Source of the DNA: Flavobacterium sp. CG_23.5
Lineage (GTDB): Bacteria; Bacteroidota; Bacteroidia; Flavobacteriales; Flavobacteriaceae
Direction: 5' to 3'
Assembly (NCBI RefSeq): GCF_017875765.1
Contig: NZ_JAGGNA010000001.1
Location: 1,743,501 to 1,807,500 of the forward strand
Length of the DNA: 64,000 bases
In this document: in pieces, positions 18,240 through 27,653 of the stretch
Position numbering within the stretch: the stretch's first letter is position 1
How the letters are laid out: each line of letters begins with the position of its first letter
Translations under genes and position numbers: made by a program
Notes under the pieces: generated by a model
What the model was told of the DNA's origin: nothing
Seen by the model: the letters and a program-made list of their open reading frames with translations, nothing else
Databases searched by the model: none

Positions 18240-18911
18240 TTAATCTTCTGTCAACACTTCTTCCAAAATTCCATCGAATTCTGAAGCAATTATATCATCT
18301 CTGTTTAACCAATATTCAGACGTGGTTACTGTAAAATCAACATTATTCGTTGTGGTTAAATCCCACAGAATGTCGTCAGCTTCCGGAAATGGAGCATTGT
18401 GATTCATCTGGTGATCAAACAATCTTTTTATAAGATTGCTGTCAGACAATCCGTTGCTTAACAATTTCAACACATCTTCCTTTGTTAACTCCTTCACAGT
18501 TTCTTCTTCTAAAGGAGCAAAACTACACTTTACAATTGTAGCTTTTGCATTTGGAAATTTACCGTTATATGCTTTGAAAAGCAATTGATTTACGTGAAAC
18601 AATTTTGCATGTAGACCAATTTCCGGATATTCTTCACAAACTTTATCTAAAAACATGTCGTTAGAAATCTGTTGTATTTGCCCTTCATTTAATTGCTCTG
18701 CTAATTTATAAGTCAATACAATTACAGCGGCTTCTTTAGGCTCAAAATCGGTAATTGCCATTTCAAGCAATTCGCTTAAGCTTTCCTTATCAGCGCCAGC
18801 TGCATCTGGATAATCGAATTTTTCCAGCAACTGCACATAATCTTCATTAGTCCAATAGTCTTCAATTTGGTCCACACTAAAGGCATTTTTTATTGTAATA
18901 TGATAGTTCAT
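18240..18911 (-). CDS. Acidic cytoplasmic protein of unknown function
   Basis: A 223-aa soluble protein that I do not recognise. It has no signal peptide or membrane segment and is rich in Glu and Asp. The composition and predicted helices (SLSELLEMAITDFEPKEAAVIVLTYKLAEQL, TKEDVLKLLSNG) suggest an alpha-helical fold. Two Trp-containing stretches frame it (IEDYWTNEDYVQLL and TSEYWLNRDDIIASEFDGIL), and these similar ends may pair. It is monocistronic, convergent with purE and divergent from the M3 peptidase gene. Confidence 0.7.
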   Translation of the reverse strand: MNYHITIKNAFSVDQIEDYWTNEDYVQLLEKFDYPDAAGADKESLSELLEMAITDFEPKEAAVIVLTYKLAEQLNEGQIQQISNDMFLDKVCEEYPEIGLHAKLFHVNQLLFKAYNGKFPNAKATIVKCSFAPLEEETVKELTKEDVLKLLSNGLSDSNLIKRLFDHQMNHNAPFPEADDILWDLTTTNNVDFTVTTSEYWLNRDDIIASEFDGILEEVLTED

Positions 18912-19069
18912 AACGTACTTAATTTAGTAACTTTTTTATAATTAGTCAGTTTGAGAACTAACATTTTTTTACAATGTAGGCGTTTTTAATCATAAGATCG
19001 ACTGACGTTTTATAAATTTTAACAATAAATCAATCCTATTAGAAACTCCATTTTTTTTTAATAAATCCC

Positions 19070-19077
19070 TACATTTG
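19070..19077 (+). promoter_or_regulatory. Promoter -7 element of the M3 peptidase gene
   Basis: TACATTTG fits TAnnTTTG, 48 nt upstream of the ATG chosen at 19126. The TTG at 19075 lies inside this box, a further reason not to use it as a start codon. Confidence 0.45.
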
Positions 19078-19125
19078 TATATACAAAATTCGATATTTCA
19101 CCAACAGAAAATTAATGACTCAACA

Positions 19126-21153
19126 ATGAATATTCTCACTCAACATTTCAATACTAAATACGATACTGCGCCATTTTCCCAAATAAAACTTGACGATTAC
19201 AAACCCTCTTTTATTGAAAATATTGCTTCCGCAAAAGCAGAAATCGATGCAATTATAAACAATGCAGAATTACCAACATTCGAAAACACTATAGAAAAAT
19301 TGGATTTTTCCGGAAATGCGCTGGACCGATTATCGAGCATATTCTTCAATTTGAACTCGGCAGAAACCTCAGACGAAATGCAAAAAATCGCACAGGAAGT
19401 TTCACCGCTATTGACAGAATTTAGCAATGACATCACTTTGAACGCAGATTTATTCAAAAAGGTCAAATCAGTTTTTGAACAAAAAGACAGTCTAAATTTA
19501 ACACCAGAACAAGCAACATTATTAGACAAAAAATTTAAAAATTTCTCTCGAAATGGAGCGCTACTTTCTGAAGATAAAAAAGTTCGCTTGCGCGAAATTG
19601 ATACGGAATTAGCCAAACTGAAACTGACTTACGGTGAAAATGTTTTGGCTGAAACCAATAATTACGAATTAATTATTACAGACGAAGAAAATTTAAAAGG
19701 CCTACCGGAAGGAACTATTGAAGCCGCAAAATCATTGGCAAAATCAAAAGAAATAGAAGGTTGGATTTTTACGTTGGATTTCCCAAGTTATATTCCGTTC
19801 GTAACTTATGCTGATAACAGGGAACTACGAAAAGAAATTGCCATAGCAGCAGGAAAGAAAGGATTTCACAATAACGAATTCGACAATCAGGAAAACGTAC
19901 TCAAAATTGCCAAATTACGTCATGAAAGAGCTAATTTACTGGGTTATCAAACACATTCCCATTTTGTTTTGGAAGAAAGAATGGCACAAAATCCAGACAA
20001 AGTAAAATCCTTTTTGGATGATTTATTAGTTAAAGCAAAACCCGCTGCCGAAAGAGAATTTGCTGAGCTTACCGCTTTCGCCAAAGCATTGGACGGCATT
20101 GATCATTTAGAAAAATGGGATGGCGCTTACTATTCAGAAAAATTGAAACAGAAATTATTCAATTTGGATGATGAAAAATTAAAACCTTATTTTCAACTAG
20201 AAAAAGTACTGCAAGGCGCATTCACGATTGCTCAAAAATTATACGGAATCACTTTTACTGAAATTTTCGACATCGATAAATACCACAATGAAGTGACCAC
20301 TTACGAAGTGAAAGATGAAAAGAATGAACTGGTTGCCATTTTTTATGCTGATTTTTTTCCAAGAAAAGGCAAACGAAATGGCGCGTGGATGACTTCTTTT
20401 AAATCACAATACATTAAAGACAGAAAAAACGAAAGACCACATATTTCTAATGTTTGTAATTTTACAAAACCAACAGAAACCAAACCATCTTTATTGACAT
20501 TTAATGAAGTAACGACTTTGTTTCATGAATTTGGCCACGGCTTACACGGCATGTTAGCCAATACAACATATCCTAGTTTGTCAGGGACTTCAGTTTATTG
20601 GGATTTTGTGGAATTGCCAAGCCAGATTATGGAAAACTGGTGTTACGAGCCGGAAGCTTTGGCTTTATTCGCCAATCATTATCAAACGGGAGAAATTATA
20701 CCGCAAGAATTCGTGGAAAAAATCAAGGAAAGCTCAAGCTTCCAAGAAGGAATGGCAACCTTACGCCAAATTAGTTTTGGATTATTGGACATGGCCTTTC
20801 ACAGTAACAATCCTAATGGAATTACCACTGTAAAAACGTTTGAAAAAGCAGCTATGGAAAACACCATTCTATATCCTGATGTAGCCGAAAATTGCATGAG
20901 TGTTTCGTTTTCCCATATTTTTCAAGGCGGATATTCGTCTGGATATTATAGTTACAAATGGGCTGAAGTACTCGATGCAGATGCTTTTGCATATTTCCAA
21001 GAAAAAGGAATTTTTAATAAAGAAGTGGCAACAAAATTTAAAGACAATATACTTTCCAAAGGTGGCACGGAACAACCAATGACTTTATACAAACGCTTTA
21101 GAGGGCAAGAACCTTCTCCAGACGCTTTGCTGAAAAGATCAGGATTGGTTTAG
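19126..21153 (+). CDS. dcp: M3 family peptidyl-dipeptidase
   Basis: A zinc metallopeptidase of the thimet oligopeptidase family, 675 aa from the ATG at 19126. The zinc site HEFGH is at residues 467-471 in TLFHEFGHGLHGML, and the third ligand is the Glu in QIMENWCYE. The length and the ending (GGTEQPMTLYKRFRGQEPSPDALLKRSGL) match E. coli Dcp better than PrlC/OpdA. No signal peptide is seen, so it probably trims dipeptides from peptides in the cytoplasm. It converges on the DUF4143 ATPase gene, with a shared terminator. Confidence 0.9.
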   Translation: MNILTQHFNTKYDTAPFSQIKLDDYKPSFIENIASAKAEIDAIINNAELPTFENTIEKLDFSGNALDRLSSIFFNLNSAETSDEMQKIAQEVSPLLTEFSNDITLNADLFKKVKSVFEQKDSLNLTPEQATLLDKKFKNFSRNGALLSEDKKVRLREIDTELAKLKLTYGENVLAETNNYELIITDEENLKGLPEGTIEAAKSLAKSKEIEGWIFTLDFPSYIPFVTYADNRELRKEIAIAAGKKGFHNNEFDNQENVLKIAKLRHERANLLGYQTHSHFVLEERMAQNPDKVKSFLDDLLVKAKPAAEREFAELTAFAKALDGIDHLEKWDGAYYSEKLKQKLFNLDDEKLKPYFQLEKVLQGAFTIAQKLYGITFTEIFDIDKYHNEVTTYEVKDEKNELVAIFYADFFPRKGKRNGAWMTSFKSQYIKDRKNERPHISNVCNFTKPTETKPSLLTFNEVTTLFHEFGHGLHGMLANTTYPSLSGTSVYWDFVELPSQIMENWCYEPEALALFANHYQTGEIIPQEFVEKIKESSSFQEGMATLRQISFGLLDMAFHSNNPNGITTVKTFEKAAMENTILYPDVAENCMSVSFSHIFQGGYSSGYYSYKWAEVLDADAFAYFQEKGIFNKEVATKFKDNILSKGGTEQPMTLYKRFRGQEPSPDALLKRSGLV

Positions 21154-21164
21154 ATTTCAGATAT

Positions 21165-21192
21165 AAAACCGAAGTAGTCCTGCTTCGGTTTT
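21165..21192. terminator. Terminator between dcp and the DUF4143 ATPase
   Basis: The stem AAAACCGAAG (21165-21174) and CTTCGGTTTT (21183-21192) with an 8-nt loop lies between the convergent stops. Confidence 0.8.
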
Positions 21193-21193
21193 A

Positions 21194-22309
21194 TTATTTC
21201 AAAAACTCCCTGAAATTCTCTTTACTTACCACTAAAAAACTGGGCTGATAAGCCTCTTGAAATGATTTAGGCAACTTGATTTTTTTATTCGAAGACCATT
21301 TAAATTCAAAAGCACTAATCACATCAGCATTCGTTTCGATGTAATCTATTTCCTGTTGCTGCGTTGTTCTCCAAAAATACGGCTTCGCCAAACTATCCGT
21401 ATAGGAAAGCATTTTTATTCGTTCAGAAACTAGAAAATTTTCCCAAAGCGCTCCTTTGTCTTGACGAAATTCTAAAGTATTAAAATTACCAATTAACATA
21501 TTGCGAACTCCATTGTCATAGAAATAAATTTTTCTGTTGGCTTTGATTTCGTTTCGAATGTTTTTACTAAAACTATTCAATCTAAAAATTACGAAAGCTT
21601 TCTCCAATACATCAATATAAGTACTCACCGTGTTTTTATCTACACCCACTAATTGCGCAATTTCATTGTAACTCACTTCGCTACCCACTTGCAATGCCAA
21701 AGCCTGAAGAATCTTCTCTAAAACCTCTGATTTCCGGATACCCGCCAAACTCAAAACATCTTTGTACAAATAACTGGAAACCAAATTTTTTAAAATCTCG
21801 TATTCATTACCAAAATTATTGATCACATCCGGATACATTCCATAAAGTAAACGCAACTCTAATTGCTGTTGCGCTTTGATGTAACCCACATTACTTTCAA
21901 ATTCATTCCATGAAATAGCATACAAATGGTATTCAAATTTTCGGCCCGTCAAAGGTTCTTGGGTGACATGATTGATATCAAAAGCCGAAGAACCGCTAAC
22001 GATCACCTGTACGTCTTTGATTTGATCAACAATAATTTTTAATTTCAATCCAATATTTGGAATTCGCTGTACCTCATCTATAAAAACGTATTTATAATTT
22101 CCTATAATATTTTTTAAGGTTTCTGTATTTGCACTTGCCAAAGTATCCGACACGACGGCATCATCGCCATCAAGAAATAGAAACGGAATATCCTTCAATA
22201 AGGAATTGATTAATGTCGTTTTACCCACTTGGCGCGGTCCTATCAAGACAATAACTTTTCCTTTATTTATATTTTTTTGAACAACTGAAGTTAAATCTCT
22301 TATAATCAT
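21194..22309 (-). CDS. AAA ATPase with DUF4143 domain
   Basis: A 371-aa protein of the AAA_14/DUF4143 family; the role of these proteins is not established. The P-loop GPRQVGKTT lies at about residues 24-32, Walker B is VFIDEVQRIPNIG, and an Arg-rich sensor region contains SGSSAFDI and EPLTGRKFEYHLY. A winged-helix part (SYNEIAQLVGVDKNTVSTYIDVLEKAFVIFRL, about 205-250) could bind DNA. The C-terminus has the DUF4143 nuclease-like fold, with QQEIDYIE and SAFEFKW resembling a PD-(D/E)XK core. It has a 33-bp inverted-repeat array upstream, so autoregulation is likely. It appears to be monocistronic. Confidence 0.85.
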   Translation of the reverse strand: MIIRDLTSVVQKNINKGKVIVLIGPRQVGKTTLINSLLKDIPFLFLDGDDAVVSDTLASANTETLKNIIGNYKYVFIDEVQRIPNIGLKLKIIVDQIKDVQVIVSGSSAFDINHVTQEPLTGRKFEYHLYAISWNEFESNVGYIKAQQQLELRLLYGMYPDVINNFGNEYEILKNLVSSYLYKDVLSLAGIRKSEVLEKILQALALQVGSEVSYNEIAQLVGVDKNTVSTYIDVLEKAFVIFRLNSFSKNIRNEIKANRKIYFYDNGVRNMLIGNFNTLEFRQDKGALWENFLVSERIKMLSYTDSLAKPYFWRTTQQQEIDYIETNADVISAFEFKWSSNKKIKLPKSFQEAYQPSFLVVSKENFREFLK

Positions 22310-22325
22310 AGCAATAAACTTTAAA

Positions 22326-22357
22326 CAAATATACTACAATAAAATCCTATTCACCAA
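22326..22357 (-). promoter_or_regulatory. Promoter of the DUF4143 ATPase, overlapped by a repeat half-site
   Basis: On the minus strand TATATTTG (22333-22326) is a perfect -7 box, 16 nt before the ATG. A TTG (22357-22355) sits 21 nt upstream of it and is part of the half-site TTTGGTGAA (22358-22350). A protein on the repeats would occlude the -33 region. Confidence 0.6.
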
Positions 22358-22424
22358 ATTTATATTGTTTTTGGTGAACGTATTCACCAAATTTGTATAT
22401 TTTTTGGTGAACGTATTCACCAAT
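22348..22424. repeat. Tandem 33-bp inverted-repeat array (operator candidate)
   Basis: Two 33-bp units, 22348-22380 and 22381-22413, agree in 30 of 33 positions; a third is cut off after about 10 bp. Each junction is a dyad TTTGGTGAA-CGTA-TTCACCAA(A/T): 22370-22391 and 22403-22424, spaced exactly 33 bp. A further half-site TTCACCAAA is at 22350-22358. The array lies only upstream of the DUF4143 ATPase. It has no spacers and no cas genes nearby, so it is not CRISPR. Confidence 0.85.
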
Positions 22425-22434
22425 ATCAATATTT

Positions 22435-23247
22435 TTAAAACAATAGAAGCAACAACCACCAGACAATAGGCACGCTTTCTACCCAAAAAGAAGTATAATA
22501 TTTCGAACGTTTTTCATTGGAGAAAAGCAGAAATAGAGAAATCATAATCACCAATATCAGGTTGACAACTAATTGATTTTCATCAAAATTACTTTTAAAA
22601 AATTCCAGAAAATAAAACGGAATCAAAAGTAACATTCCTAATATTTTTGTGCGCTTCACTCCTATTTGTTGTGGTACGGTTTGCAAATGCGGATCATCAT
22701 TTGCCAAATCAATGATTTCAAAAATAAGGACCAACACAAAAATAAGAATGAACCTTTGAATACATTTAAGGTAAAAATCTGAAGTAATGGCAATTTCAGC
22801 ATTCAAAACAGGCAAACCTAAAGTCACACCCACCCAACACAAAGCCACAATATAAATTTTCACACCAGCCCAGTTTCTGGCATTCCTCTTATTTGGAAAA
22901 AACGGAAGCGTATACAATAAAGTGATACTCAAAAAAGCAATTGCAACAATTTGAGTAATGCGATGCAACTGAAAAAAATAATAGCCCACCATTATAAGAG
23001 AACAAAAACTAAATAAAGCAATTATTTTTAATTCCTTTCGCATTTGCTGTTTTTTGGCTCTGGCCAATGCATCGTATTTCACAAAATTATATCCTACGAT
23101 TGTTCCAAAAAAAACAAAATTAGCAATTGGTTCATCAAACGGAATGTTGAACATGTGTTGCGTCATCTTGACAAGAGAATAACACGATAAAGCAACATGA
23201 ATGCTACTATTTACGTAAAAATTAAAAATTTGTTTAAATACCTTCAT
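22435..23247 (-). CDS. UbiA-like polytopic membrane protein
   Basis: A 270-aa inner-membrane protein with seven to nine predicted spans. It resembles the UbiA prenyltransferase superfamily: NFVKYDALARAK takes the place of the first Asp-rich motif (N-x-x-x-D) and EIIDLANDDPHLQTVPQQIGVKRT resembles the second one, with VKRT typical of the loop after it. Motif 1 is weak, so enzymatic activity is uncertain. The substrate is not known. It lies upstream of the repeat array, in the same direction as the ATPase and 125 bp from it, and is divergent from gcvP. Confidence 0.65.
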   Translation of the reverse strand: MKVFKQIFNFYVNSSIHVALSCYSLVKMTQHMFNIPFDEPIANFVFFGTIVGYNFVKYDALARAKKQQMRKELKIIALFSFCSLIMVGYYFFQLHRITQIVAIAFLSITLLYTLPFFPNKRNARNWAGVKIYIVALCWVGVTLGLPVLNAEIAITSDFYLKCIQRFILIFVLVLIFEIIDLANDDPHLQTVPQQIGVKRTKILGMLLLIPFYFLEFFKSNFDENQLVVNLILVIMISLFLLFSNEKRSKYYTSFWVESVPIVWWLLLLLF

Positions 23248-23343
23248 TAAACAAAATTAGTCAATTGTGAACAAATCTACCATTTAGTTGAAAAATCAAT
23301 AAAATATGAATACCAAAATACGTTTTAAACTATTAATAATACT

Positions 23344-23351
23344 TATTTTTG
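23344..23351 (+). promoter_or_regulatory. Promoter -7 element of gcvP
   Basis: TATTTTTG, 31 nt before the ATG, matches TAnnTTTG. A second TATTTTTG at 23374-23381 ends one base before the ATG and is too close for a normal leader. Confidence 0.45.
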
Positions 23352-23382
23352 CAGCACTAAAAAACAACACCTATATTTTTGT

Positions 23383-26232
23383 ATGAAAACAGATGCTTTT
23401 GCTTTAAGACACATAGGCCCAAGAGAAAACGACCTACAACATATGTTGAAAACAATTGGCGCAGAAACGCTGGACCAATTGATTTTCGAAACTATTCCAA
23501 GCGACATTCGCTTGAAATCAGATTTAGATTTAGAACCTGCAATGACTGAATATGAATATTCAAATCATATTACTCAATTAGGAAATAAGAACAAAATGTT
23601 CCAATCCTACATTGGTTTAGGATACAACCAAGCGATTATTCCTGCAGTTATTCAAAGAAATGTTTTTGAAAACCCAGGATGGTACACTGCTTACACACCT
23701 TATCAAGCTGAAATTGCTCAAGGTCGTTTAGAAGCGATTTTGAATTTCCAAACCATGGTTATCGAATTAACAGGAATGGAAATTGCCAATGCTTCTCTTC
23801 TTGACGAAAGTACAGCAGCGGCAGAAGCTATGGCATTACTATTTGATGTAAGAACTCGTGATCAAAAGAAAGCTAACGTTTGTAAATTTTTCGTTTCAGA
23901 AGAAATTTTACCCCAAACATTATCGGTTTTACAAACGCGTTCTACTCCTATCGGTGTTGAATTAGTTATTGGAAACCATGAAGAATTTGATTTTTCAACT
24001 GAATTTTTCGGAGCCATTCTTCAATATCCAGGTAAATTTGGACAAGTTCATGACTATGCTGGTTTCATTGCTAAAGCAAAAGAAAATGAAATAAAAGTGG
24101 CTGTTGCTGCTGATATATTAAGTTTAACTAAACTGACTCCTCCAGGAGAGATCGGTGCTGCAGTAGTTTTAGGAACAACACAACGTTTCGGAATTCCGTT
24201 AGGTTACGGAGGTCCACATGCCGCTTATTTTGCTACAAAAGATGAGTACAAAAGAAGCATGCCAGGAAGAATCATCGGTGTAACTGTTGATACAAACGGA
24301 AATCGTGCACTTCGTATGGCATTGCAAACACGTGAACAACACATTAAACGTGATAAGGCGACTTCAAATATTTGTACTGCTCAGGTTCTATTATCTGTTA
24401 TGGCTGGAATGTATGCGGTTTATCATGGTCCAAAAGGATTGCAGTATATCGCTGACAAGGTTCATGCTTTAGCAGCGACTTTGGCAAACGCATTAGAAAA
24501 TTTAGGCTTACAGCAAACGAATACAGCATTCTTTGACACCATCGTTGTAAAAGCTGATGCTAAAAAAGTGAAAGAAATTGCAGAACAAAACGAAGTAAAC
24601 TTTTATTACATCGACGAAAATACGGTTTCTATTTCTTTGAATGAAACAACAAGTATTGCTGATTTAAATAAAATCATTGGTGTTTTCGCTTCCGCAAAAG
24701 GGACTCAGGCAACTACAATTGACAGTTTAACAGAAACCAATCATTTTCCAGAAAACATAAACAGAACATCGACTTTTTTACAACACGATGTTTTCAACAA
24801 ATACCATTCTGAAACCGCTTTGATGCGTTACATCAAAATGTTAGAAAGAAAAGATCTGGCTTTGAATCACTCTATGATTTCATTGGGATCTTGTACCATG
24901 AAATTGAATGCTGCATCAGAAATGTTGCCTTTGAGCAATGCACAATGGAATAACATTCACCCATTCGCACCATTGGATCAAGCGCAAGGATATCAAGAAA
25001 TGCTTTCAAAACTAGAACAACAATTGAATGTTATTACTGGTTTTGCAGGAACAACATTACAACCTAACTCAGGTGCTCAAGGAGAATATGCAGGATTAAT
25101 GGTGATTCGCGCGTACCACCAGTCAAGAGGTGATCATCATAGAAATATTGCTTTGATTCCATCATCTGCTCACGGAACAAATCCGGCTTCGGCAGCGATG
25201 GCAGGAATGAAAGTAATTGTTACCAAAACATTGGAAAACGGAAATATCGACGTGGAAGATTTACGTGAAAAAGCAATTCTTCACGCAGCTAATCTTTCTT
25301 GTTTGATGGTAACTTATCCATCGACTCATGGTGTTTTCGAAAGCGCTATCAAAGAAATTACACAATTGATTCACGATAACGGTGGACAAGTATATATGGA
25401 TGGTGCCAATATGAATGCACAAGTAGGATTAACAAATCCAGCAACTATTGGTGCTGACGTTTGTCACTTGAACTTACACAAAACATTCGCCATTCCTCAC
25501 GGTGGTGGTGGACCTGGTGTTGGCCCAATATGCGTGGCGAAACAATTAGTCCCGTTTTTACCAACCAATCCAGTAATTGCGACTGGTGGAGATAAAGCCA
25601 TAACAGCAATTTCGGCTGCACCATGGGGTTCTGCTTTAGTTTGTTTAATTTCTTACGGTTACATCTGTATGTTAGGTGCTGAAGGGTTGAAACAATCTAC
25701 TGAATATGCAATCTTAAATGCGAATTACATTAAAGAAAAACTAAACGGTCATTACGATACTTTGTATTCAGGTGAAATGGGTCGCGCGGCTCACGAAATG
25801 ATTTTAGAATGTCGTCCTTTCAAACAAAAAGGAATTGAAGTTACTGATATTGCAAAACGATTAATGGATTACGGTTTTCACGCTCCAACAGTTTCTTTCC
25901 CAGTTGCCGGAACATTAATGATTGAACCAACCGAAAGTGAAAACCTAGAAGAATTAGATCGTTTTTGTGATGCTATGATTTCAATTAGAAAAGAAATTGA
26001 AGCAAGCAGTGCCGATGACCATAACAATGTTTTGAAAAATTCCCCACATACTTTAGCAATGCTAACTACTGATGTTTGGAATTTCCCATATACCAGAGAA
26101 GAAGCTGCTTTCCCATTAGATTATATTGCCGAAAACAAATTTTGGCCTACCGTTCGCAGAGCAGATGACGCTTATGGCGATAGAAATTTAGTTTGTAGTT
26201 GCGCTCCAATTGAAGCCTACATGGAAAGTTAA
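23383..26232 (+). CDS. gcvP: Glycine dehydrogenase (decarboxylating), P-protein of the glycine cleavage system
   Basis: The PLP enzyme of the glycine cleavage complex; it decarboxylates glycine and passes the aminomethyl group to lipoylated GcvH. It is 949 aa, a fused alpha-beta type P-protein. The start FALRHIGPRENDLQHML is the family hallmark. The PLP lysine is Lys700 in HLNLHKTFAIPHGGGGPGVGP. The SLGSCTMKLNAASEMLP region and the end RRADDAYGDRNLVCSCAP are also typical. gcvH and gcvT are not in the window, and no glycine riboswitch is seen upstream. A hairpin terminator follows. Confidence 0.97.
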   Translation: MKTDAFALRHIGPRENDLQHMLKTIGAETLDQLIFETIPSDIRLKSDLDLEPAMTEYEYSNHITQLGNKNKMFQSYIGLGYNQAIIPAVIQRNVFENPGWYTAYTPYQAEIAQGRLEAILNFQTMVIELTGMEIANASLLDESTAAAEAMALLFDVRTRDQKKANVCKFFVSEEILPQTLSVLQTRSTPIGVELVIGNHEEFDFSTEFFGAILQYPGKFGQVHDYAGFIAKAKENEIKVAVAADILSLTKLTPPGEIGAAVVLGTTQRFGIPLGYGGPHAAYFATKDEYKRSMPGRIIGVTVDTNGNRALRMALQTREQHIKRDKATSNICTAQVLLSVMAGMYAVYHGPKGLQYIADKVHALAATLANALENLGLQQTNTAFFDTIVVKADAKKVKEIAEQNEVNFYYIDENTVSISLNETTSIADLNKIIGVFASAKGTQATTIDSLTETNHFPENINRTSTFLQHDVFNKYHSETALMRYIKMLERKDLALNHSMISLGSCTMKLNAASEMLPLSNAQWNNIHPFAPLDQAQGYQEMLSKLEQQLNVITGFAGTTLQPNSGAQGEYAGLMVIRAYHQSRGDHHRNIALIPSSAHGTNPASAAMAGMKVIVTKTLENGNIDVEDLREKAILHAANLSCLMVTYPSTHGVFESAIKEITQLIHDNGGQVYMDGANMNAQVGLTNPATIGADVCHLNLHKTFAIPHGGGGPGVGPICVAKQLVPFLPTNPVIATGGDKAITAISAAPWGSALVCLISYGYICMLGAEGLKQSTEYAILNANYIKEKLNGHYDTLYSGEMGRAAHEMILECRPFKQKGIEVTDIAKRLMDYGFHAPTVSFPVAGTLMIEPTESENLEELDRFCDAMISIRKEIEASSADDHNNVLKNSPHTLAMLTTDVWNFPYTREEAAFPLDYIAENKFWPTVRRADDAYGDRNLVCSCAPIEAYMES

Positions 26233-26242
26233 AATACAAGTT

Positions 26243-26275
26243 AAAATGTCTCGAGAAATCGGGACATTTTTTTTT
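26243..26275 (+). terminator. Terminator of gcvP
   Basis: AAAATGTCTCGA (26243-26254) pairs with TCGGGACATTTT (26259-26270), with one G-U pair and a GAAA tetraloop, then a run of T. Confidence 0.85.
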
Positions 26276-26570
26276 ATACTTTGTTTAGAAAAAACTTTAT
26301 TTTCGCCTAATCAAAATTCCACAGAGTCTTCCAATAATTTCTTGAGACAATTAGGAAAGATTCATTTATCATTAAATTAAAAAATAGGCGTTTTTTCCAT
26401 TTACAGGAATTACTACGATAAAATCGCATCTAAATTTGCAATTCATAATAAAATATTTAATATTTTCGCTTAAAACTTACTATTTGATAATTATATGCAT
26501 GCATAGTAAATATTATAAGAGTAATAATTTTTTTATGTTTAAATTAGCATAAATTTTGGAAACAAACTCA
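26276..26570 (+). other. AT-rich intergenic region before the KAS III-like gene
   Basis: The gap from gcvP to the KAS III gene is 338 bp. After the terminator it has no credible ORF. One exact -7 consensus TAAATTTG is at 26431-26438, about 130 bp before the next ATG. A short ATGCATGCAT run is at 26496-26506. I see no repeat or RNA gene here. Confidence 0.5.
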
Positions 26571-27629
26571 ATGAAAATAAAAATAACCGGAATAGGAAGT
26601 TATATTCCAGAGAAAAAAATAAGTAATACAGACTTCGGCAATCATGTGTTTTTGAATGAAGATGGAACCGCATTTGGCTATCCTAATCAAGTTGTCATCA
26701 ATAAATTTAAAGGAATAACCGGAATCGAACATAGGCGATATGCTGAAGATCATTTAACCTCATCTGATCTCGCATTTTTTGCTTCAAAAAAAGCAATAGA
26801 AAATGCCAACATAGATCCAGAAACGATTGATTATATCATTTTTGCACATAATTTTGGTGATGTAAAACATGGAGCAGTCCAATCAGATATGCTACCTAGT
26901 TTAGCCACACGCGTCAAACATAAATTACAGATAAAAAACCCAAATTGCGTTGCTTACGATATCCTTTTTGGATGTCCAGGTTGGATTGAAGGTGTGCTTC
27001 AAGCAAATGCATTTATCAAATCAGGTATGGCCAAGCGTTGTTTGGTTATTGGTTCTGAGACTTTATCAAGAGTCGTTGACAAGCACGATAGAGATTCTAT
27101 GATTTACTCTGATGGCGCTGGCGCTTCAATAATAGAAGCTTCTGATGATCAAACCGGTATGCTATCCTACGAAAGTGGTACGTACGCTAACGACGAAGCC
27201 AATTATTTGTTTTTTGGAAAATCATACAATCCGGATTTAGACCCAGATATTCGATACATAAAAATGTACGGACGCAAAATTTACGAATTCGCATTAAATA
27301 CAGTACCGGCAGCAATGAAGAGTTGTTTAGATAAAAGCGGTATTGGGATTGACGATGTTAAAAAAATTCTTATCCATCAGGCCAACGAAAAAATGGACGA
27401 AGCAATCATTCAACGTTTTTATAAATTGCATGACAGACCAGTTCCTCAAGACATCATGCCTATGAGCATACATGAACTGGGAAACAGCAGTGTTGCTACC
27501 GTTCCCACCCTTTTCGACTTGTTAATTCGGGGAGAAATTGAAAACCAATCTATACAAAAAGGCGATATTCTACTTTTTGCATCCGTTGGAGCAGGGATGA
27601 ATGTTAATGCATTTGTTTATAGATATTAA
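26571..27629 (+). CDS. 3-oxoacyl-ACP synthase III-like protein (thiolase superfamily)
   Basis: A FabH-like condensing enzyme, 352 aa from the ATG at 26571; a TTG five codons upstream is less likely. The active-site triad is visible: Cys135 in FGCPGWIEG, His269 in LIHQANEKM and Asn305 in ELGNSSVATVP. It differs from housekeeping FabH in having an insert of about 25 residues near the N-terminus (NHVFLNEDGTAFGYPNQ). Such KAS III homologues start fatty acids or make specialised lipids and ketones. It heads a co-oriented group of methyltransferase, GT2 and MlaEF genes. Confidence 0.85.
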   Translation: MKIKITGIGSYIPEKKISNTDFGNHVFLNEDGTAFGYPNQVVINKFKGITGIEHRRYAEDHLTSSDLAFFASKKAIENANIDPETIDYIIFAHNFGDVKHGAVQSDMLPSLATRVKHKLQIKNPNCVAYDILFGCPGWIEGVLQANAFIKSGMAKRCLVIGSETLSRVVDKHDRDSMIYSDGAGASIIEASDDQTGMLSYESGTYANDEANYLFFGKSYNPDLDPDIRYIKMYGRKIYEFALNTVPAAMKSCLDKSGIGIDDVKKILIHQANEKMDEAIIQRFYKLHDRPVPQDIMPMSIHELGNSSVATVPTLFDLLIRGEIENQSIQKGDILLFASVGAGMNVNAFVYRY

Positions 27630-27653
27630 TCATTGCGAGGAACGCGGCAATCA

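Noticed and set aside
22348..22424. CRISPR-like direct repeats
   Set aside because: The units are contiguous with no spacers, there are only about 2.3 of them, and no cas genes are present; the dyad symmetry fits an operator.
23233..23382. Glycine riboswitch before gcvP
   Set aside because: The leader is only about 30 nt from the likely promoter and holds no tandem aptamer-like structure.
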